Of a stretch of DNA of 64,000 nucleotides, positions 47,448-60,779 are shown in pieces. Within the stretch, counting starts at the first letter, position 1. Each line of letters starts with the position of its first letter. Source of the stretch: Impatiens glandulifera (Eukaryota; Streptophyta; Magnoliopsida; Ericales; Balsaminaceae); NCBI RefSeq assembly GCF_907164915.1, contig NC_061868.1, positions 32,764,439 to 32,828,438 on the forward strand, written 5' to 3'. The position numbers and the translations under genes were made by a program. The notes under the pieces were generated by a model. That model searched no databases. It was given only the letters and a program-made list of their open reading frames with translations, and had not been told where the DNA came from.

Positions 47448-48719
47448 TGTTAGGATCTAGGTCGCCGCTGGTGGACCGGGGGTTGGACCGGTTAGCGGTT
47501 CTCACTCGTAGGGTGGTGGTTAATCCGGTTAGAGATTAACACCGGGGTTTCAATACTACACAACCTGTCACAAACCTTTGAACTAGGTTCAAGCGCGGAA
47601 GAGGTTTGCTTTCAAGTTGAAGCGGTACACGTGTATGATAGGCGGAGTCGGTTTCGGATGATGGAGATTTGAAGGATGGTGGATCGGTTTCGGTTATCTG
47701 GATATTCGGTATGGTCAGTATGGAGTTGGTTTGGAGCGGTATGGTTAAGTTAGTCGGTTATGTAATGAAGCCAACGGAAAGTAAATAACACAACAGATTT
47801 TATGGATGTTCGGAGATAAAACTCCTACGTCACCCCTTCCTCTCGAAACCGCGAGAAGGATATTCACTAAGGAATACAAGTACAATTCGATCGAGACTTA
47901 TTTCCTGCTCGATAACACTTTTACAATTCACACCGAAATTGTAGCACACACTTAGAATTTAGCACTTAGGCTTTCTTAGAATACCACACTGTTATCACTT
48001 GTAGTAAATGCTCTCAACGCTTCACTTGTCTCACTTAATGTCCCACATTTACTCTTCTGCAACTGCCTCCTTTTATAGGTGAAATATGCCAACGGTCATA
48101 TTTCAAAGCCTTGAATCTGATTGGCTGATCAGAGGTGCAGTGATTCAGTGTCTCAGACCTGCCGGTCGTCTCAGACCTGGTATCCTGTTTCAGACCTGCC
48201 GGTCTGTAAGGCAAACCTGCTGGGTTTGTCTTTTACTCAATGTAGGCACTGTCTGCTTGGACAGTTGTCTGTACTTTGAAGATTTCCTTTCTGGCTTATC
48301 CCGAAGTAGAAGGATCCGGTAGTACTGTTTTCTGCAGCCTACAGTCTTTCCTCAGACTTGCATGGATATGGAAGTATTCAGTCTGTTCCTTTGGTATCAT
48401 TCTCAACAGATACCCAAAGTGTCTTCTTGTACTGGTCGGCCTCTTGACTTGGCCGAATGTCTTTGGTAGTGAAGTAACCGGACTTCTTCCGGTTATTCTT
48501 GTCTTGTAGATGATCGGCTGTTTGATGGATCTGGTTTTAAGCTTTGACCGATCCTTCCTTTGTTTGGTCATGCTCCGAATACTCTTGATCGGTATGGTAA
48601 CTTGACCGGTTCGGTTTCTTCAGTTGGTTTTCTTTTGTTCATCCGGTCCGGTTCCTTGTTCCTGCATGGGAAGTTTGTTTAAGTTAGGTTTATTCGAACC
48701 GGTATGAATTTATCTAACA
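47448..48719 (-). mobile_element. Solo LTR of the 8553-12225 copia family
   Basis: It begins TGTTAGGATCTAGG and ends ATCTAACA on the plus strand. Minus-strand sequence matches the LTRs at 8553-9716 and 11037-12225. A perfect 5-bp target duplication AGGAC flanks it (47443-47447, 48720-48724), so it is a solo LTR left by LTR-LTR recombination. Confidence 0.92.
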
Positions 48720-48724
48720 AGGAC

Positions 48725-48899
48725 CAACGGGAAATTCAATTTCTACGCCCCGTTGTCAAGAACTGAAGGGCCAAAAAAATTTTGTTTTTGAAAAAAACGC
48801 GGGTCATCCGCTCCTCAGACCACAACAACTTCCCCAGGCAGTCGCAAGAATATTAGGAACTAGGTCAAAGCCTTCGGAAGATTTTTGAGCCAATCCTCG
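48725..48899. other. Moderate-GC host segment between insertions
   Basis: Together with 47200-47442, 50704-50815 and 52254 onward this is the sequence into which three elements inserted. One frame reads PQAVARILGTRSKPSEDF, then a stop. Across the CACTA empty site it continues as NPRLAFDLRGKEASTVLK. It may be a decayed exon; I do not recognise it. Confidence 0.3.
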
Positions 48900-48902
48900 G
48901 TT

Positions 48903-50700
48903 CACTACAAGAAAATATAGCATTTGTGACTCTGAAGAATATATGATTAGCGACTATTTTCCATTTGTAAAATAAACGTTGGTATTTTGGTCGTAAATTT
49001 ACTGACGAATATAAAATCCGACAAAAATATTTGTGGCCTTTTTTCCGTAACCGAAATTTATGACAATATTTTCGACGTATTATTTCATTGAATTGTTTTA
49101 GGAATATCCGTCGAAAAATTGAATATATATGTCTCTTGATATTTTTACCCCCATAATTTCTGACAATATTTTCGACATATAATTTCATTGGAACTTTTCC
49201 ATTGACGGATAATATCCGTCAGAAAATAATATATTTTTTTTAAATTTTATTTAATAATTAAATTTTTATTTTTTTAATTATTTCTCATAATATATTACAT
49301 TAACAAAGCATGCATCTCACCAAACAATTGGTTTTAGACAATAGCATATTGACTAAGTAAGTGAAAAAAAATCCTTGTTTCTATTTTTTTTTCATCCAAA
49401 ATATAATATCTTAGGATTAAATAAACTAATGCCTAAAGATGGGGAATGTCCCTAACATGAAAATCTTTTATACATCATAGATGGTTAGTTTTTCATATAT
49501 GAAAACACAAGATTAATTATTTAGTAGTTAACATCATTCATGTATACTTGAGATCACATCTTACCATGTTGCAGTAATGATCAGTTAGTCCTAATACAGA
49601 AGTAGTCCCCTCTAGAAGTGATAAGTAAGCCTGTAAAATGGTACTCAAAATTTCCATGAACATTAAAAATTAATGTAGTTTATCAGTACATAAGACATTT
49701 AGTTACCAAGAACTCCTTCAAGTTCATATGTTTATTGACAATATTATAAAAAGAATGAATCAGATCTTTGACAGCTTGGAGACACCAAAAACTATTATTT
49801 TCTCTCATATTAACCTTGGATTGTGAAATGTTATGTCCTTACGAGTACCTAAAAACCCTCCACAAACTAGAAACAAGATGGTTATACTTCAAACTTGTGA
49901 TCATACAACAGATTGTAATAACATCTAACAAATTCCCTTCACATTACAGAATGTGAAGTCTCAAAATAAAACAAAAGAAAGCAAAATGATATAACACTTA
50001 TTTCACATCTGACAAGCAATCATAATAGTGTGCTGATATATGGGGATAAGAAGGTTGAGAGGGAAGAATACCTGACAAGCGAGATGATCTTGCATAATCA
50101 AGGAGAAAATCAATGTTACCAGCTGAGCTCAGATCTATCATTCATTACAAATGCATGAGTCTGGCAATTTCAACTCCGATATCAAACAACTGATCGAAAA
50201 TGAGCTGGTATCAATTATTAGCGAGGCAAAGAAGCGATCAATTACCATTTGTTAGCGAGGCAAAGAAGCGATCAATGGCCAGGAAGAATTTTCTATCCCG
50301 ACGAGGAAGAAGAAATACTTGATCACTCGATTTTATATCTGATTGGTTAGGTTAATGAAGTTTGTAACGAAACTTTAGACAGTCACTTTCGTCACAAATT
50401 TCGTTCAAATATGTTAAAAAATCAGCTAATAATAACAATTTCTGACCAAATTAAAATTTGTCGCCAAATATATCGAAATTACTGTAGGAATTGTGTCATG
50501 CGTTTCTTGTCTGTAAAACCGATGTAAAAGAAGGTAGTTAAATTTCTTTAATTGTTTTCTATGTTTTTTTTCGTTTTTTTATTACTTTTTCTGATGTTTA
50601 TTAATTTTGTCTCAAATTACGTAGGTAAATCCGTCGGAAAATTCTGACTGCCTTCAAACGTCGGTAAATATTCATCACAAACCCCCTATTTTGTGTAGTG
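48903..50700. mobile_element. Non-autonomous CACTA (En/Spm) transposon
   Basis: Ends are CACTACAAGAAAATA and, inverted, CACTACACAAAATAG. The 3-bp target duplication GTT (48900-48902, 50701-50703) is as expected for CACTA. Subterminal regions carry repeated inverted motifs such as ATCCGTCGGAAA, GACGGATAATATCCGTC and CGACGTAT-type words, probable transposase-binding repeats. No transposase ORF is present in the 1.8 kb. Confidence 0.92.
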
Positions 50701-50820
50701 GTTGGCGTTCGACTTGAGGGGAAAAGAGGCTTCAACAGTTCTCAAGGTAGGGACATGAAAGATGGCTTACAAAAACGAAAAAAAGACAAAAGAAAAAAAT
50801 AAGATAATGATCATGGTAGG

Positions 50821-52248
50821 TGTCACAAAGGCAATTATGCAGCGGAATTTTTACTAAGTTTTTCGCCCTTGTGCGGCCTGTTTTGCGCACCAAAACAGTC
50901 AGCCAAACTCCGAGGTTCACTTCTCTCAAAGAAATAAACAAATAACTCAACAAATCTGCCCAAACCCACAATAATAAATCAAACATTCAGCAAAGATAAA
51001 CACACACCAGATTACGGGCTAATGCCCAACTTTGTATTATATTCACTCACAAATATCAATTACAAAGAGGCTATAAATTATCAAGGCTGCACACAAAATG
51101 ACTCTCACTTGTGGGGGAAATTTTTCTATCCGAAAATCTAACTAGATCCTAACACCCAACAAAACGTCTTGTGCAGCTCATGACATATTTATAGCCCTAA
51201 GAATAACAATAAGAAACTTGGAGACGGAGAAAGCTCTTGGCTAGGTCTTGGCTGAAAAAGTCATCCAAGACTTGGCCTTCCGAAATTATAGGGACTTTGA
51301 CCGGGCCTTCCCGAAATACTCGGTCTCGGCCAGGACTTTGACCGGGCCTTCCCGAAATACTCGGTCTCGGCCAAGACTTCTTCCATCTTTGACTTAACGC
51401 TGCGCCTTTCTTCGGTCGCCCAGAGGATCGGGACATTATCGGTCCAAAACTGGCCCAAGGCCCAATCTCTGGTCGAGGCCTGACCCATGCACAATGATCT
51501 GGCCCATACTGAAACGCTTCAGTCCTCGGTCATCGGTCCTCCTCGGTCGGATGCTTCCGCAAGGCTGACCTTTACTCGGTCTGATGCTTCCTTCTCCACA
51601 CTTTTCCCACCTTCTGCGCGCACACTCAATGCGCCGGCTGTTGTTACTCTTTCGGCCCTAGGTCGCACGCACACGACCCCACTTCGGCCTCCACTCGGTC
51701 CTGGCCTTCCGCAATCCGGCTCCCGACCTACATTTTGCCAACACCTCTCTCGGTCCTGGCATTCCACACTCGTGCCACGACAAACGCATGCTAACATCAA
51801 TCTCTCGGTCCTGGTACTCAACCCTTCGGTCCGGCAAACGCATGCTAACATCATTCTCTCGGTCCTGGTGCTCAACCCTTCGGTCCGACAACGCATGCTA
51901 ACATCATTCTCTCGGTCCTGGTACTCAACCCTTCGGTCCGACATCAACTTTGATTACTTAGCATTCTGGGGCCAGTGCCGAACGCCCTCGACACTCTTCT
52001 CGGCCCCTCTCGGACCTGGCCAACACACAGCTAAGACAACTCGGCTGAAACCCTGTACCTAAGTCGCCCGCACACGACTTCTTCTCGGTCTTGGCGCTTC
52101 ACACAAGCGCCAGAACATCGGCTTTAATTCCATAGCCTTCCTCATCTTCGGTACCCTGCCGCACACCCGCGACTCTTTTTGGGTACCTCTCGGTCCTGGC
52201 CATCCGCAATCAAGCCCGGACCGAGGCCAGCATGTTACGCTTGTAACA
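50821..52248 (-). mobile_element. Solo LTR, gypsy-like, minus strand
   Basis: It starts TGTCAC and ends GTAACA on the plus strand, with perfect target duplication GTAGG (50816-50820, 52249-52253). On the minus strand a TATA element (GGGCTATAAATATG, near 51190) gives the promoter direction. The U3 part is GC-rich and full of CTCGGTCCTGG. It contains a 41-bp tandem duplication (51294-51375) and a 54-bp repeat in three units (51789-51950). ORFs in it are by-products of the repeats. Confidence 0.9.
51789..51950. repeat. 54-bp tandem repeat in the gypsy-like LTR, three units
   Basis: Each unit has GCATGCTAACATC, then TCTCTCGGTCCTGG, then CTCAACCCTTCGGTCCG. Periods are 54 and 53 bp. Confidence 0.9.
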
Positions 52249-52468
52249 GTAGGGATACTGAGTTTTTCAACCTTCGACTGTTGAGTTGAACCCCTTTTGT
52301 TTTAGGACATATTCAAGCCTCCCTCAGAGATATGTAAGCCTTATAAGACCCTTCATTTGATTTAGTTCGTGTTGTAAAACTTTGAAATTATGAAAAGTTG
52401 ATTGAATGAAGATGACATTTCTTATGTCTTCTTAACTGTCTTTGACCTTGATTTCTATGTGTAATATA

Positions 52469-52607
52469 ATTTGTTTTTTACATTAAAAGAGAACTAGCAT
52501 CCCACATTGTTTCCCGCTTAAACTCAAAACACTTCTAAATGGAATCGAACCCGTGATCTTTTAATATTTTAAGTCGACTCTTACCACTGTGATACCTTGG
52601 TGGGGTT
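52469..52607 (-). mobile_element. tRNA-derived SINE with a 16-bp target duplication
   Basis: A perfect direct repeat TTCTATGTGTAATATA flanks it (52453-52468, 52608-52623). On the minus strand the head has an A box-like ATCACAGTGGTAAGAG and a perfect B box GGTTCGATTCC about 50 bases later. The 3' end is a short A-rich tail (TGTAAAAAACAAATT). These are pol III SINE features. Confidence 0.88.
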
Positions 52608-52623
52608 CTATGTGTAATATAGT

Positions 52624-54404
52624 TGTATGTATATTGTTTTATAATCATGAATTTGATTTAGACGACTAAAGTGAACCAGGAAGGAAGGTTTATGATAAAA
52701 TACATTAATCGTACGCCAATATAGTTCATAGATTAACTTTGTAGATAACTAGAGGATTGGTGCCCTTCCTCAGGTAGGCGACTACATCATATTAATCTCT
52801 CACGATCATAGTCCCATGTGTATATCTAATTAGTCCGAGTGCACGTGTCTAATTAGTTCAATTTACATGACATAATTCGTGAGATAGCTAGAAGTTTGTG
52901 TTAGCTTTGTAGATTGACGTCTGAACCATTTTACCGGTCTTGTGATTGCGTAGTTTAGAAAACTAGGCGCCTAATCACACAATGGTGGTTTGCGTTGCGT
53001 CATTTGCTCAATGAGCGACTTACTGCTTAATCTTTGCAACAACTTAATGCATAGGTGGGGCGCTTTTTTGCAAAGACAACTTTTGATGCTTGTTTGGTGT
53101 ACAAATCTCACAAAGGCCTAAAAATAGGAAAACCGAAGGGGATAATCTTAAGGAGATTGTCTTAGATCATTTTGTTTTAGAATTTTTTAATTTTTGGGTC
53201 GTGACCACTTTGTTTGTTTTTAGAAAACATCTTTCATCATGATTTATAGTTTCTCTTTTTATTTGAAGAAAACTTCGATGCTTCATTTTTGTAAAAAATG
53301 CTCTTAGGGCTTGACTTTAGGGTTTTTTGTTTTTGTTTTTAAGACTTCAACCTTTTATTTATTTTGCAGAGTGTCTCTAGTGAATGTCTTGAGGGTTTCC
53401 TTTTTCATTTTAAAAAATTTCCTTAGTGCATGACTTGGGTTTTTGTTTTTTTGAAAACTTGATACTTCATTTATTTTTTATGAAATGCCTCTAGTGCATG
53501 ACTTGAAGGGCTTCATTTTTGGAAAATTTCCCTAGTGCACATGAATTGTTTTTTTTTTTTTAAACTTTGATACTTCATTTATTTTTTGGGAAATGCCTCT
53601 GGGCATGACTTTTTTTTTTTTGAAAATTCTCCTAGAACTAGTCTAAATATTTTAAAATTTTTTTTAATTTATTTTTTTGGAAAATGTCACTAAGACTTTT
53701 ATAGAATTTTTTTACGTTATCGTTTTTTTGAAAAATGACCATAGCACTTCGCTAGGATTTTTTATTTTTTATTGCGAGTTAAGGCGTGCACTGATCTCTC
53801 TCGTTTTAGAACGAATCTCGATCAAAACATGTTCAAAGTCTTATTTGAATGGTTGCTTTTGAACTGTCTCAAAAGGAGGTCAATTTAAATTTACTTTTTG
53901 TTAGACGCAAAGGTCGTCGATAAAGCACTCGAATCTGTGTTCTCGCGATTATTTTAAAACCTTTGTTTTGTGAAAGAGAATATTTTTACCCAAGCATTAT
54001 TCCTGACGTCTCAATCAAGTTTTCATCTTTGCGCCACATGCTTTGAAATTTTGTCCCACTACTTTTATTAAATATTTTTTATTAGAGAGATTTTCGTCAT
54101 TCTCGACTTGAGAGAGCTCTTATGGTACTCGGGGTACTATCTGATAGAATCTGTACACACATGTTACTTTTAATCAAATCAAGAGGAGAGTCTCAATAAC
54201 ATCGTGTGGTGATTTCAATGTCTCATCCACTTTGAGTATTATTATATTTTTTTTGTGTGTGTTTTGGCGACCCAATATATCTTATAGAACCCATAGATAT
54301 ATGCTCTTGACTTTAGCAATCAGGATGAGAGTCTAGGTGAGCACTATGTGATGATTTCAAAATCTCAACCATGGGAACATCTTTATTTTCTCTTTGTTTA
54401 GTAG
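52624..54404. repeat. T-rich degenerate repeat, upstream continuation of copy B
   Basis: 53200-53700 repeats a unit of about 90 bp: CTTCATTTATTTTTT, then AAATGCCTCTAGTGCATGACTT. 54180-54520 holds about three units near 145 bp sharing GAGTCTAGRTGARCAC and GTGATTTCAAAATCTCAACC. There is no credible gene. It probably belongs to the same large, unassigned repeat as the duplicated block; its copy A equivalent lies beyond the gypsy element, outside the window. Confidence 0.6.
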
Positions 54405-57400
54405 CATTGGTATATATCTGACATAATCGACACACTCACGCATTCTTGCCTCTGGGCAATAAACACAAGAGTCTAGATGAACACGTAGTGGTGATTTCAA
54501 AATCTCAACCTTGATGACTACTTTAACTCATTTATTAACATTTTTTCTGAAGCTTTGAGTATCGAGTCAACTCCCATTTTTTGAAACATTTTTTCTTTTA
54601 TTTTTAGAAAGCGAAACAATTTTCTTTATTCACGCGGTTTGAGCTTAGGGTTTTATTTCTTCCACGAGCTTCTTTTTTTAGAATTAGTCGCGAGTACAAG
54701 AAACAATGTAATCATATATCCCTTACTCGAATCGTATAGGAAATTATTGAGTTCCTTTTGAAACGATCGTCGAAGGTACACTCTCATATCGACTTGTACT
54801 TGTTTTCTAATATCCCTTTTTTTCTTGTCTTTTTTTTAGAGAGGGATCTTAGCGACCTTTCCTCACATTATTTTTTGAAAACGAATGGTTACAACCAGAC
54901 CTCGAGGCAAGGCTGCCTACGTATTCTCTTAAGAAAGAAATCAAGTCGAAACATATGGAAAAGCTTCGATTTTATTTTAGAAATTCCCCTAGTGTGAACA
55001 AAGTTTTTATTCTCTTTTTTTTTGTTAGTTTTTTTATTTTTGGAATGCCCTAATGTGAACTAGGTTTCTTTATTTATTTATTTTTATTGGTTTAGAATGA
55101 ATTACTTACGGTAAACGACTTACATTTCATGATAATTTTTATATATACTTTTTTTTAAAGATGACTTACAACGCGTTATCGATGCTATATGTCTTATATC
55201 ACCTTTTCCCCTTTTTTCTTCTCTTTTTCGATAGTTTAGAATGTCTTATCAGTTATAGGCGTCTTATATCACATCTCTTTTTTATTTTTATTTTTTTATG
55301 ATAATAATGATTATCGGGGATAAACATCTTATATCAAATTGTTTATTTATTTATTTTTAGTTTTTAAGGACTATATATTTTATCCGTGTTTCCGAAGAAT
55401 GCCCCTAATTTTGACATAGGGATTTGTTTTTTTTTTTTTTAAATTAGGAATATCGTCTTATTTGTTTTTTTATAAAGAAAAATGACGATTATGACCGGGC
55501 CTAGTGAATAGGTTGCCTACGTATCACTTGGCAAAGAATCAGGTCATTGATATATTTCGTGTGCATTTGAATTTTTTTTCATTCTGCTTGTGTTTTCATT
55601 TTTTAATTTTTTCTCTTGAAGATCTCATAGTCTATAAACTAAGATTTTTATTTTATTGGAAGATTCCTTAGTATGAGAACTATTGTTTCATGATCTTTTA
55701 TTTTTTTTTTGTTATTTTTACATTAATTTTATTTGTAAGTGCTTAGCATAAACAAACTAGGATTTTATTTTTGTTGACGTTATTATCATTATTTGATTTT
55801 AGTTTTACGTTTTTTTATGCAAATATTTTCAATGCAAATGATGTTAATGCATGCATATGCAAATGCAATCCTACGAAAGATCAATTATTTTCAAATTCTT
55901 CATTCAATGGAATTTTTAGACCTCCAAGTGTACCATCAATCAAGTATAGGAAGGAATCTTGTCCTTAGGTTATCCATGTGATCATTCATTATCTTTTGTG
56001 ATTTACCTTGAATGTTTGACTCACTAGCTCAAGTAGACATTGAAATTGTTTTTCCATGAGCATCGTTCTTGAGTATGAGCTTAATCGCGTTCTTGGCCTA
56101 GATCCATTGGTTATGTTCAAGAGATCATGTCCTAATTTCATCTAACGGCGTTCCGTTGGCAATCATCGGCTTGCCTAACGGGGTTACTTAGTCCGGTTAG
56201 TTGATCCAATGCGGGCAGACGCGTGGCTCTGCTACATTCGGCTGCGTGGAAGCGTTTGGGCTTTTGAATGAGATCTGGGCACTCACCTAATGGTCCAAAA
56301 TCTTTCTGCAAAGATTAAAAATAATTTCAGCTACACAAGATTATCAGATTTTATTTTTATTTAAAAGGTTATTAAAAATCGATTTATAATCCCTTTTAAA
56401 TCAATTTCTTCACCAAAAAATTCATAAAAAAACATTTCTGAAATCATAATAACAATTATGATCATATTTTATTATTTGATATTTTTGGAGTATTTTTTAA
56501 TTATTTTAATTAATGAATTAAACATAAATTATGAATAAATCACTATTAAATATTTTTAACCTCTTCTTTGGTCTAATTTGGGTAAAATAAATACAATAAT
56601 TTTTCTCAAATTAATTTTGGAATTTTGAAAAATTTCTTTAATTATGGTTTAATTATCACAATAATTAACCTTTAATTATGTTTTAATTCCTTTTTAAGTT
56701 ATTTTGAATATAAAAATTCAAAATATTATTTTAATATTATTAAAAATAATATTATTATTTTAAAATTGGGTAAGTCAAATTTTCATGGTTACACGACTCA
56801 AAGAGGTTGATGTATTGAAATCAACATTCATTGCTCAATTAGACTCTAGTCTTGATTGCTACGGAAATGGAAAAAATGTACTATTTCTACTAGATATACC
56901 TAGAGTCAACAAAAGGAAAAAAAAGAAAAAATGGCAAATGAAAACCCAAAGTAGAAAGTTAATAATCCCCTCTAAAGAAAATTTCAAGATAAGTGGACTT
57001 TCAAAGAAATTTGGTTCAAGGTCAAGCAATAAAAAATAGTTGCACCCCTTTCAAAACATCAAAGTTTTAACCATCTTCTTATAGAGTTATGATTCCGGAT
57101 AATCGTTTATACACGAGATTAAATTTATAACCAATATCTCAAAATTGGGGGAAAATAAATATGATTCATTAATAAAGTAAAATCAGAAAGAACATTAGAA
57201 GATGTTAAGAGCTCAGTCCCGTACACGTTTTAAATCTAAAAGCGTCATGATTCGTTAGAAGGATCAATGTTCATACCAATCTCATAAAAAAATATAAGGA
57301 TAAGAAATTGGAAAAATATCATTTTTATCCAAAAACATGAGTCACTTGCTTATAAATAAAGCTTGAAACCACCGACTAACGAATTTCAACTAGTTATAAA

Positions 57401-60209
57401 GGACACTTTGAAAAAGAAAGAAAAGAGAAAATGATTATGTTGAAATATTCCCTTGAAAGGCCAGTGAATCCAAGACCGATACTACAAAAGCTAAATAAGC
57501 AAATCGTGTAAACCAAAACCATATATTTCGATAGGTACAAGACATCGATTTTACACGATTCCGTCTAAAACCCTATGTGTCAATAGGTACAAGACATTGT
57601 TTTTACACGATTCCGTCTAAAATTCTATCTGTCGATAGATATGAGACATCGTTTTTACATGATTTCTTCTAAAACTCCATTTGTAAATAGGAACAAGACA
57701 TCATTTTTCACGAATTCAACAAAAACCTATTTGTTGATAGCCATCAAACTTTGTCTGTTGACAAGTACCACGATCATTCATACATGATCCATTAAAATCC
57801 TATATATCGATAGGTATCAAACCTTGTATGTTAAAATAACGAGATCATTCATACATGATCCATCCAAACCCTATATGTCGATAGGTATCATACCTTATGT
57901 GTCGATAACTACCGCGATCAATCGTACATGATCCATTAAAAACCGAGGCGGAAGGATTTCTGAGCAGAATGGAGAGAACATAAATTAGGGTTATGAGGGA
58001 AATGAAGGGTCTCTTCCCCTTTTATCCAAATGGCGAGGTCCCTTAACTCCTTCTATTATTGCAAAAAGGTCTTTTGCGTTTTAATTTATTTTATTTTAAT
58101 TAGGCCGACAATCTGGGCCTTTTATGGTATTGGGCCATACTGCTAATGGGTCTGGTCTGTTGGGATTTTAATATAGGGTCAGCCATTAGGCTTAAACCTT
58201 ATTTGGTTTGGGGCAAATAGTTTATGCCTTATTTGATTTTTATTATTATTATTTTTTATTTTCAAAATATTTTAGAATTATTATTATTTTATTTATTATT
58301 TATATATATTTTTATTTAAATTGGAGTATACAAAATTTAGGTGTCTAAAGATGTAAAAACCTAAAAAATTATCATGTTATTAAGAAATCATAAATAATAT
58401 ATATACATTAAAATAAAATATATTGCGTACCTTTCAAATAGATACATCCATCCATAAGAAGCTAGAGATTCGGCAGGAGGGATAATGGATGAGGCGGAGT
58501 CGGTGGCGTTCATTCTTCATCATGAACATTAATATTGTTCAATAGAAACCATTATTTCACAAGTGTCAATCTAACCACAAATGTTTATTTATCAAGTGTT
58601 TGATTTCACCTATAAAATCTCTACCTTATACAAATGAAATACACAGGCCAATGATCACATATAATCCTAGACATACAGAAACTATGATCCGTGCAGTTTA
58701 ATAACAACACTTTCTTTAAAAAATAGTTGATACTGAAAATCAGAATCACATCCATAAGATATTTGAAGACTTCTCCATTAGGATAAAACGAAAAGAGTAA
58801 TAAGACAATCTAAATCTAAAGTTGAATTGTTAATGAAAACATGATTTATTCTAATATAAAAAACTCTCAAATTGAGAGAAAGAAACTCATTGATTATATT
58901 TGAAGATTTATCAAAAACTCAGATCTTAAACTATGATTCTTTGGTTTAGGAGTTATTGAATATCACAAATATGAAAGAAAAGTACCAAAACTCACCAGCA
59001 ACAACTTCTATTGATAATCTATATCATTTCCCCCTCTCGTCCTCTTCTTTTCTTCTTCACTAATCAAAATGCCACAAAATAGAACACAAAGGGATAAATT
59101 AGCATAAGAGGGGTAGAATGGGAAAATTGTGTAAAAATGTCGGATTAACCAACAATAACAAATTTTTGGCATAGTGACGAAAATTATGATGAAAACAAAC
59201 TTCGAAACTACAACAAATATTTTCTACGGTTTTTTTGAATAACTAAAAATATTTTGACGTTAAAATTTTTTTGTCGTAAATTTCATCCAAATTATAGTAT
59301 GTAATCTACGGATTTTACTACACTAATTTACTTTTTAGTTTAGCAATGTTAATTGATCATAGATAAATATCTTTGTTTATTACAACAAAATTTTCTTCCT
59401 TCATTAATATTTGCGACAGTTTATGATTTTAGTGTATTATACTGTCGTAATATCCGTAGCATATTTTTGACGTTAATTATAAGTCGGTAAATATTTGTCG
59501 GTAATTGAACATTTTTTTTGTCATATTAAATTAAAAAATAATAATAATTGGTGACAAAATGAAACTATGTATTTGGTTTGATTTCTTTCAAATAATTTTG
59601 TATTTAATCTTCTTTAAATTCTTTTCAATTTTTGTGTTTTGTTTTTGCTGAGACATATTTTTAAGTTACTCAATAGTTAACCTGCCTATTCATCTCACAT
59701 TCCCTTTTAACTATTTAAAATAATATTAAATTAATTTAATTATTACATGTATCAAAGTCTAATCTTATTTAAAAAATTAGAACGGTCTTACAACAAACTA
59801 CTTTAACTTTAAATTATTCTGATATATAATTATAAATTAAAATTTAATGTCAAAATTCATAAATAATGATTAACTAAATTTGCTATAATAATGTAGTGTT
59901 ATATAATGTGTTTTTGATCATGAGTTTGAGTATAGTTAAGGATGTATGTTGGGTCGTTAAAATTTTTGGAATGGAGGTAGCATGTTTCAGAAGACAGTCA
60001 AAACCTGATTCATGGAGGTTTAATATTTAGTTCAATTTATAAAGGATTTCCACAATAATAACAATGTTCTTATCTAGTATTGTTTGAATTTATATAATTT
60101 TACATTCTTTATTCTTCACAATTTTAATAATACCTAAATTATATTTTAAATATATATTTTTTTAAAATTGAAATTGTAAACTTTAATTTTTAACGAACAC
60201 TCTTGTCAC
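54405..60209. repeat. Duplicated block, copy B, left part
   Basis: Collinear with 4522-8552 and then 12231-13970 in the same orientation. It keeps the uninterrupted state at two sites, 54404/54405 (gypsy in copy A) and near 58440 (copia in copy A). It has a roughly 40-bp extra segment near 58190-58230 and small indels. The TCGATAGG tandem array is at about 57523-57945. No gene is seen apart from the exon-like frame at 58431-58513. Confidence 0.92.
58431..58513 (-). CDS. Conserved exon-like frame of an unidentified gene, copy B
   Basis: Minus-strand ATG at 58513 opens NATDSASSIIPPAESLASYG, continuing WMYLFER to a GTACGC splice donor at 58430-58425. Relative to copy A a 4-base insertion shifts the upstream ATGs, but an ATG within it restores the frame. 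Agreement of the frame in two diverged copies, higher GC and a well-placed donor suggest a true first exon of a host gene or captured gene. No downstream exon was recognised. Confidence 0.4.
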
Positions 60210-60659
60210 GGGAAACTAACCTCAAAACTTTCCGTTTTTATTTTTAACCTTTTTTTAAAAATTTGGACACTTTTACCCTTACTAACCTTTTTTTTCTTCT
60301 CTTCCTCTTCCTTTTCCTCCCATTTCCTTTCTGCCCGTTTTTCCTCCTCTCCTCTCCCCTTTCCCGCGACGGACGTCTCTTCCCCCGATCAACAGCCGGA
60401 CATCCATCTTTCTTCTCCCCCACGATCAACAGCCGTTTCCAGCCCCGTCTGACTCCCCCACGATCGCCAGTCGGACGGTTCCAACCCCAGTCGACTCCCC
60501 CACGATCGCCGGACGCCTACCCTCGAGCCCTCCTAGCCGTTGATCGCCAAACGCTTCCAGGCCGACTACCGACGATCGTCAAGCATTACTGAGGTTAGTA
60601 ATTCTTAGTTAGTTTTACTCCCCGATGATTTTTCCGTTTTTTGCATGTTGAATATGAAG

Positions 60660-60710
60660 TTTTAGGGTTTCAGTTTAGGATTTAGGCTTTAGTTAGGGTT
60701 TAGGGTTGAA
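60660..60710 (+). repeat. Degenerate telomere-like TTTAGGG cluster
   Basis: TTTTAGGGTTTCAG, TTTAGGATTTAGG and TTAGGGTTTAGGGTTG occur in a row. They match the plant telomere repeat and the telo-box promoter motif, in the left arm of the inverted-repeat element. Confidence 0.6.
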
Positions 60711-60779
60711 ATGCTTAGTTAGTTCTATTGTTTTGGCCATTTGAAATGCTTTTATCCGAGAAATGTAGTTTAATCTAAA

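Noticed and set aside
51487..52062. 191-codon open frame on the plus strand and overlapping minus-strand frames
   Set aside because: They lie wholly inside the GTAGG-flanked solo LTR and consist of its GC-rich tandem repeats; no domain is seen.
60263..60592. 109-codon ORF rich in Phe, Pro and Ser
   Set aside because: Translation of a pyrimidine-rich tract in the inverted arm, with low complexity and no conservation between the arms.
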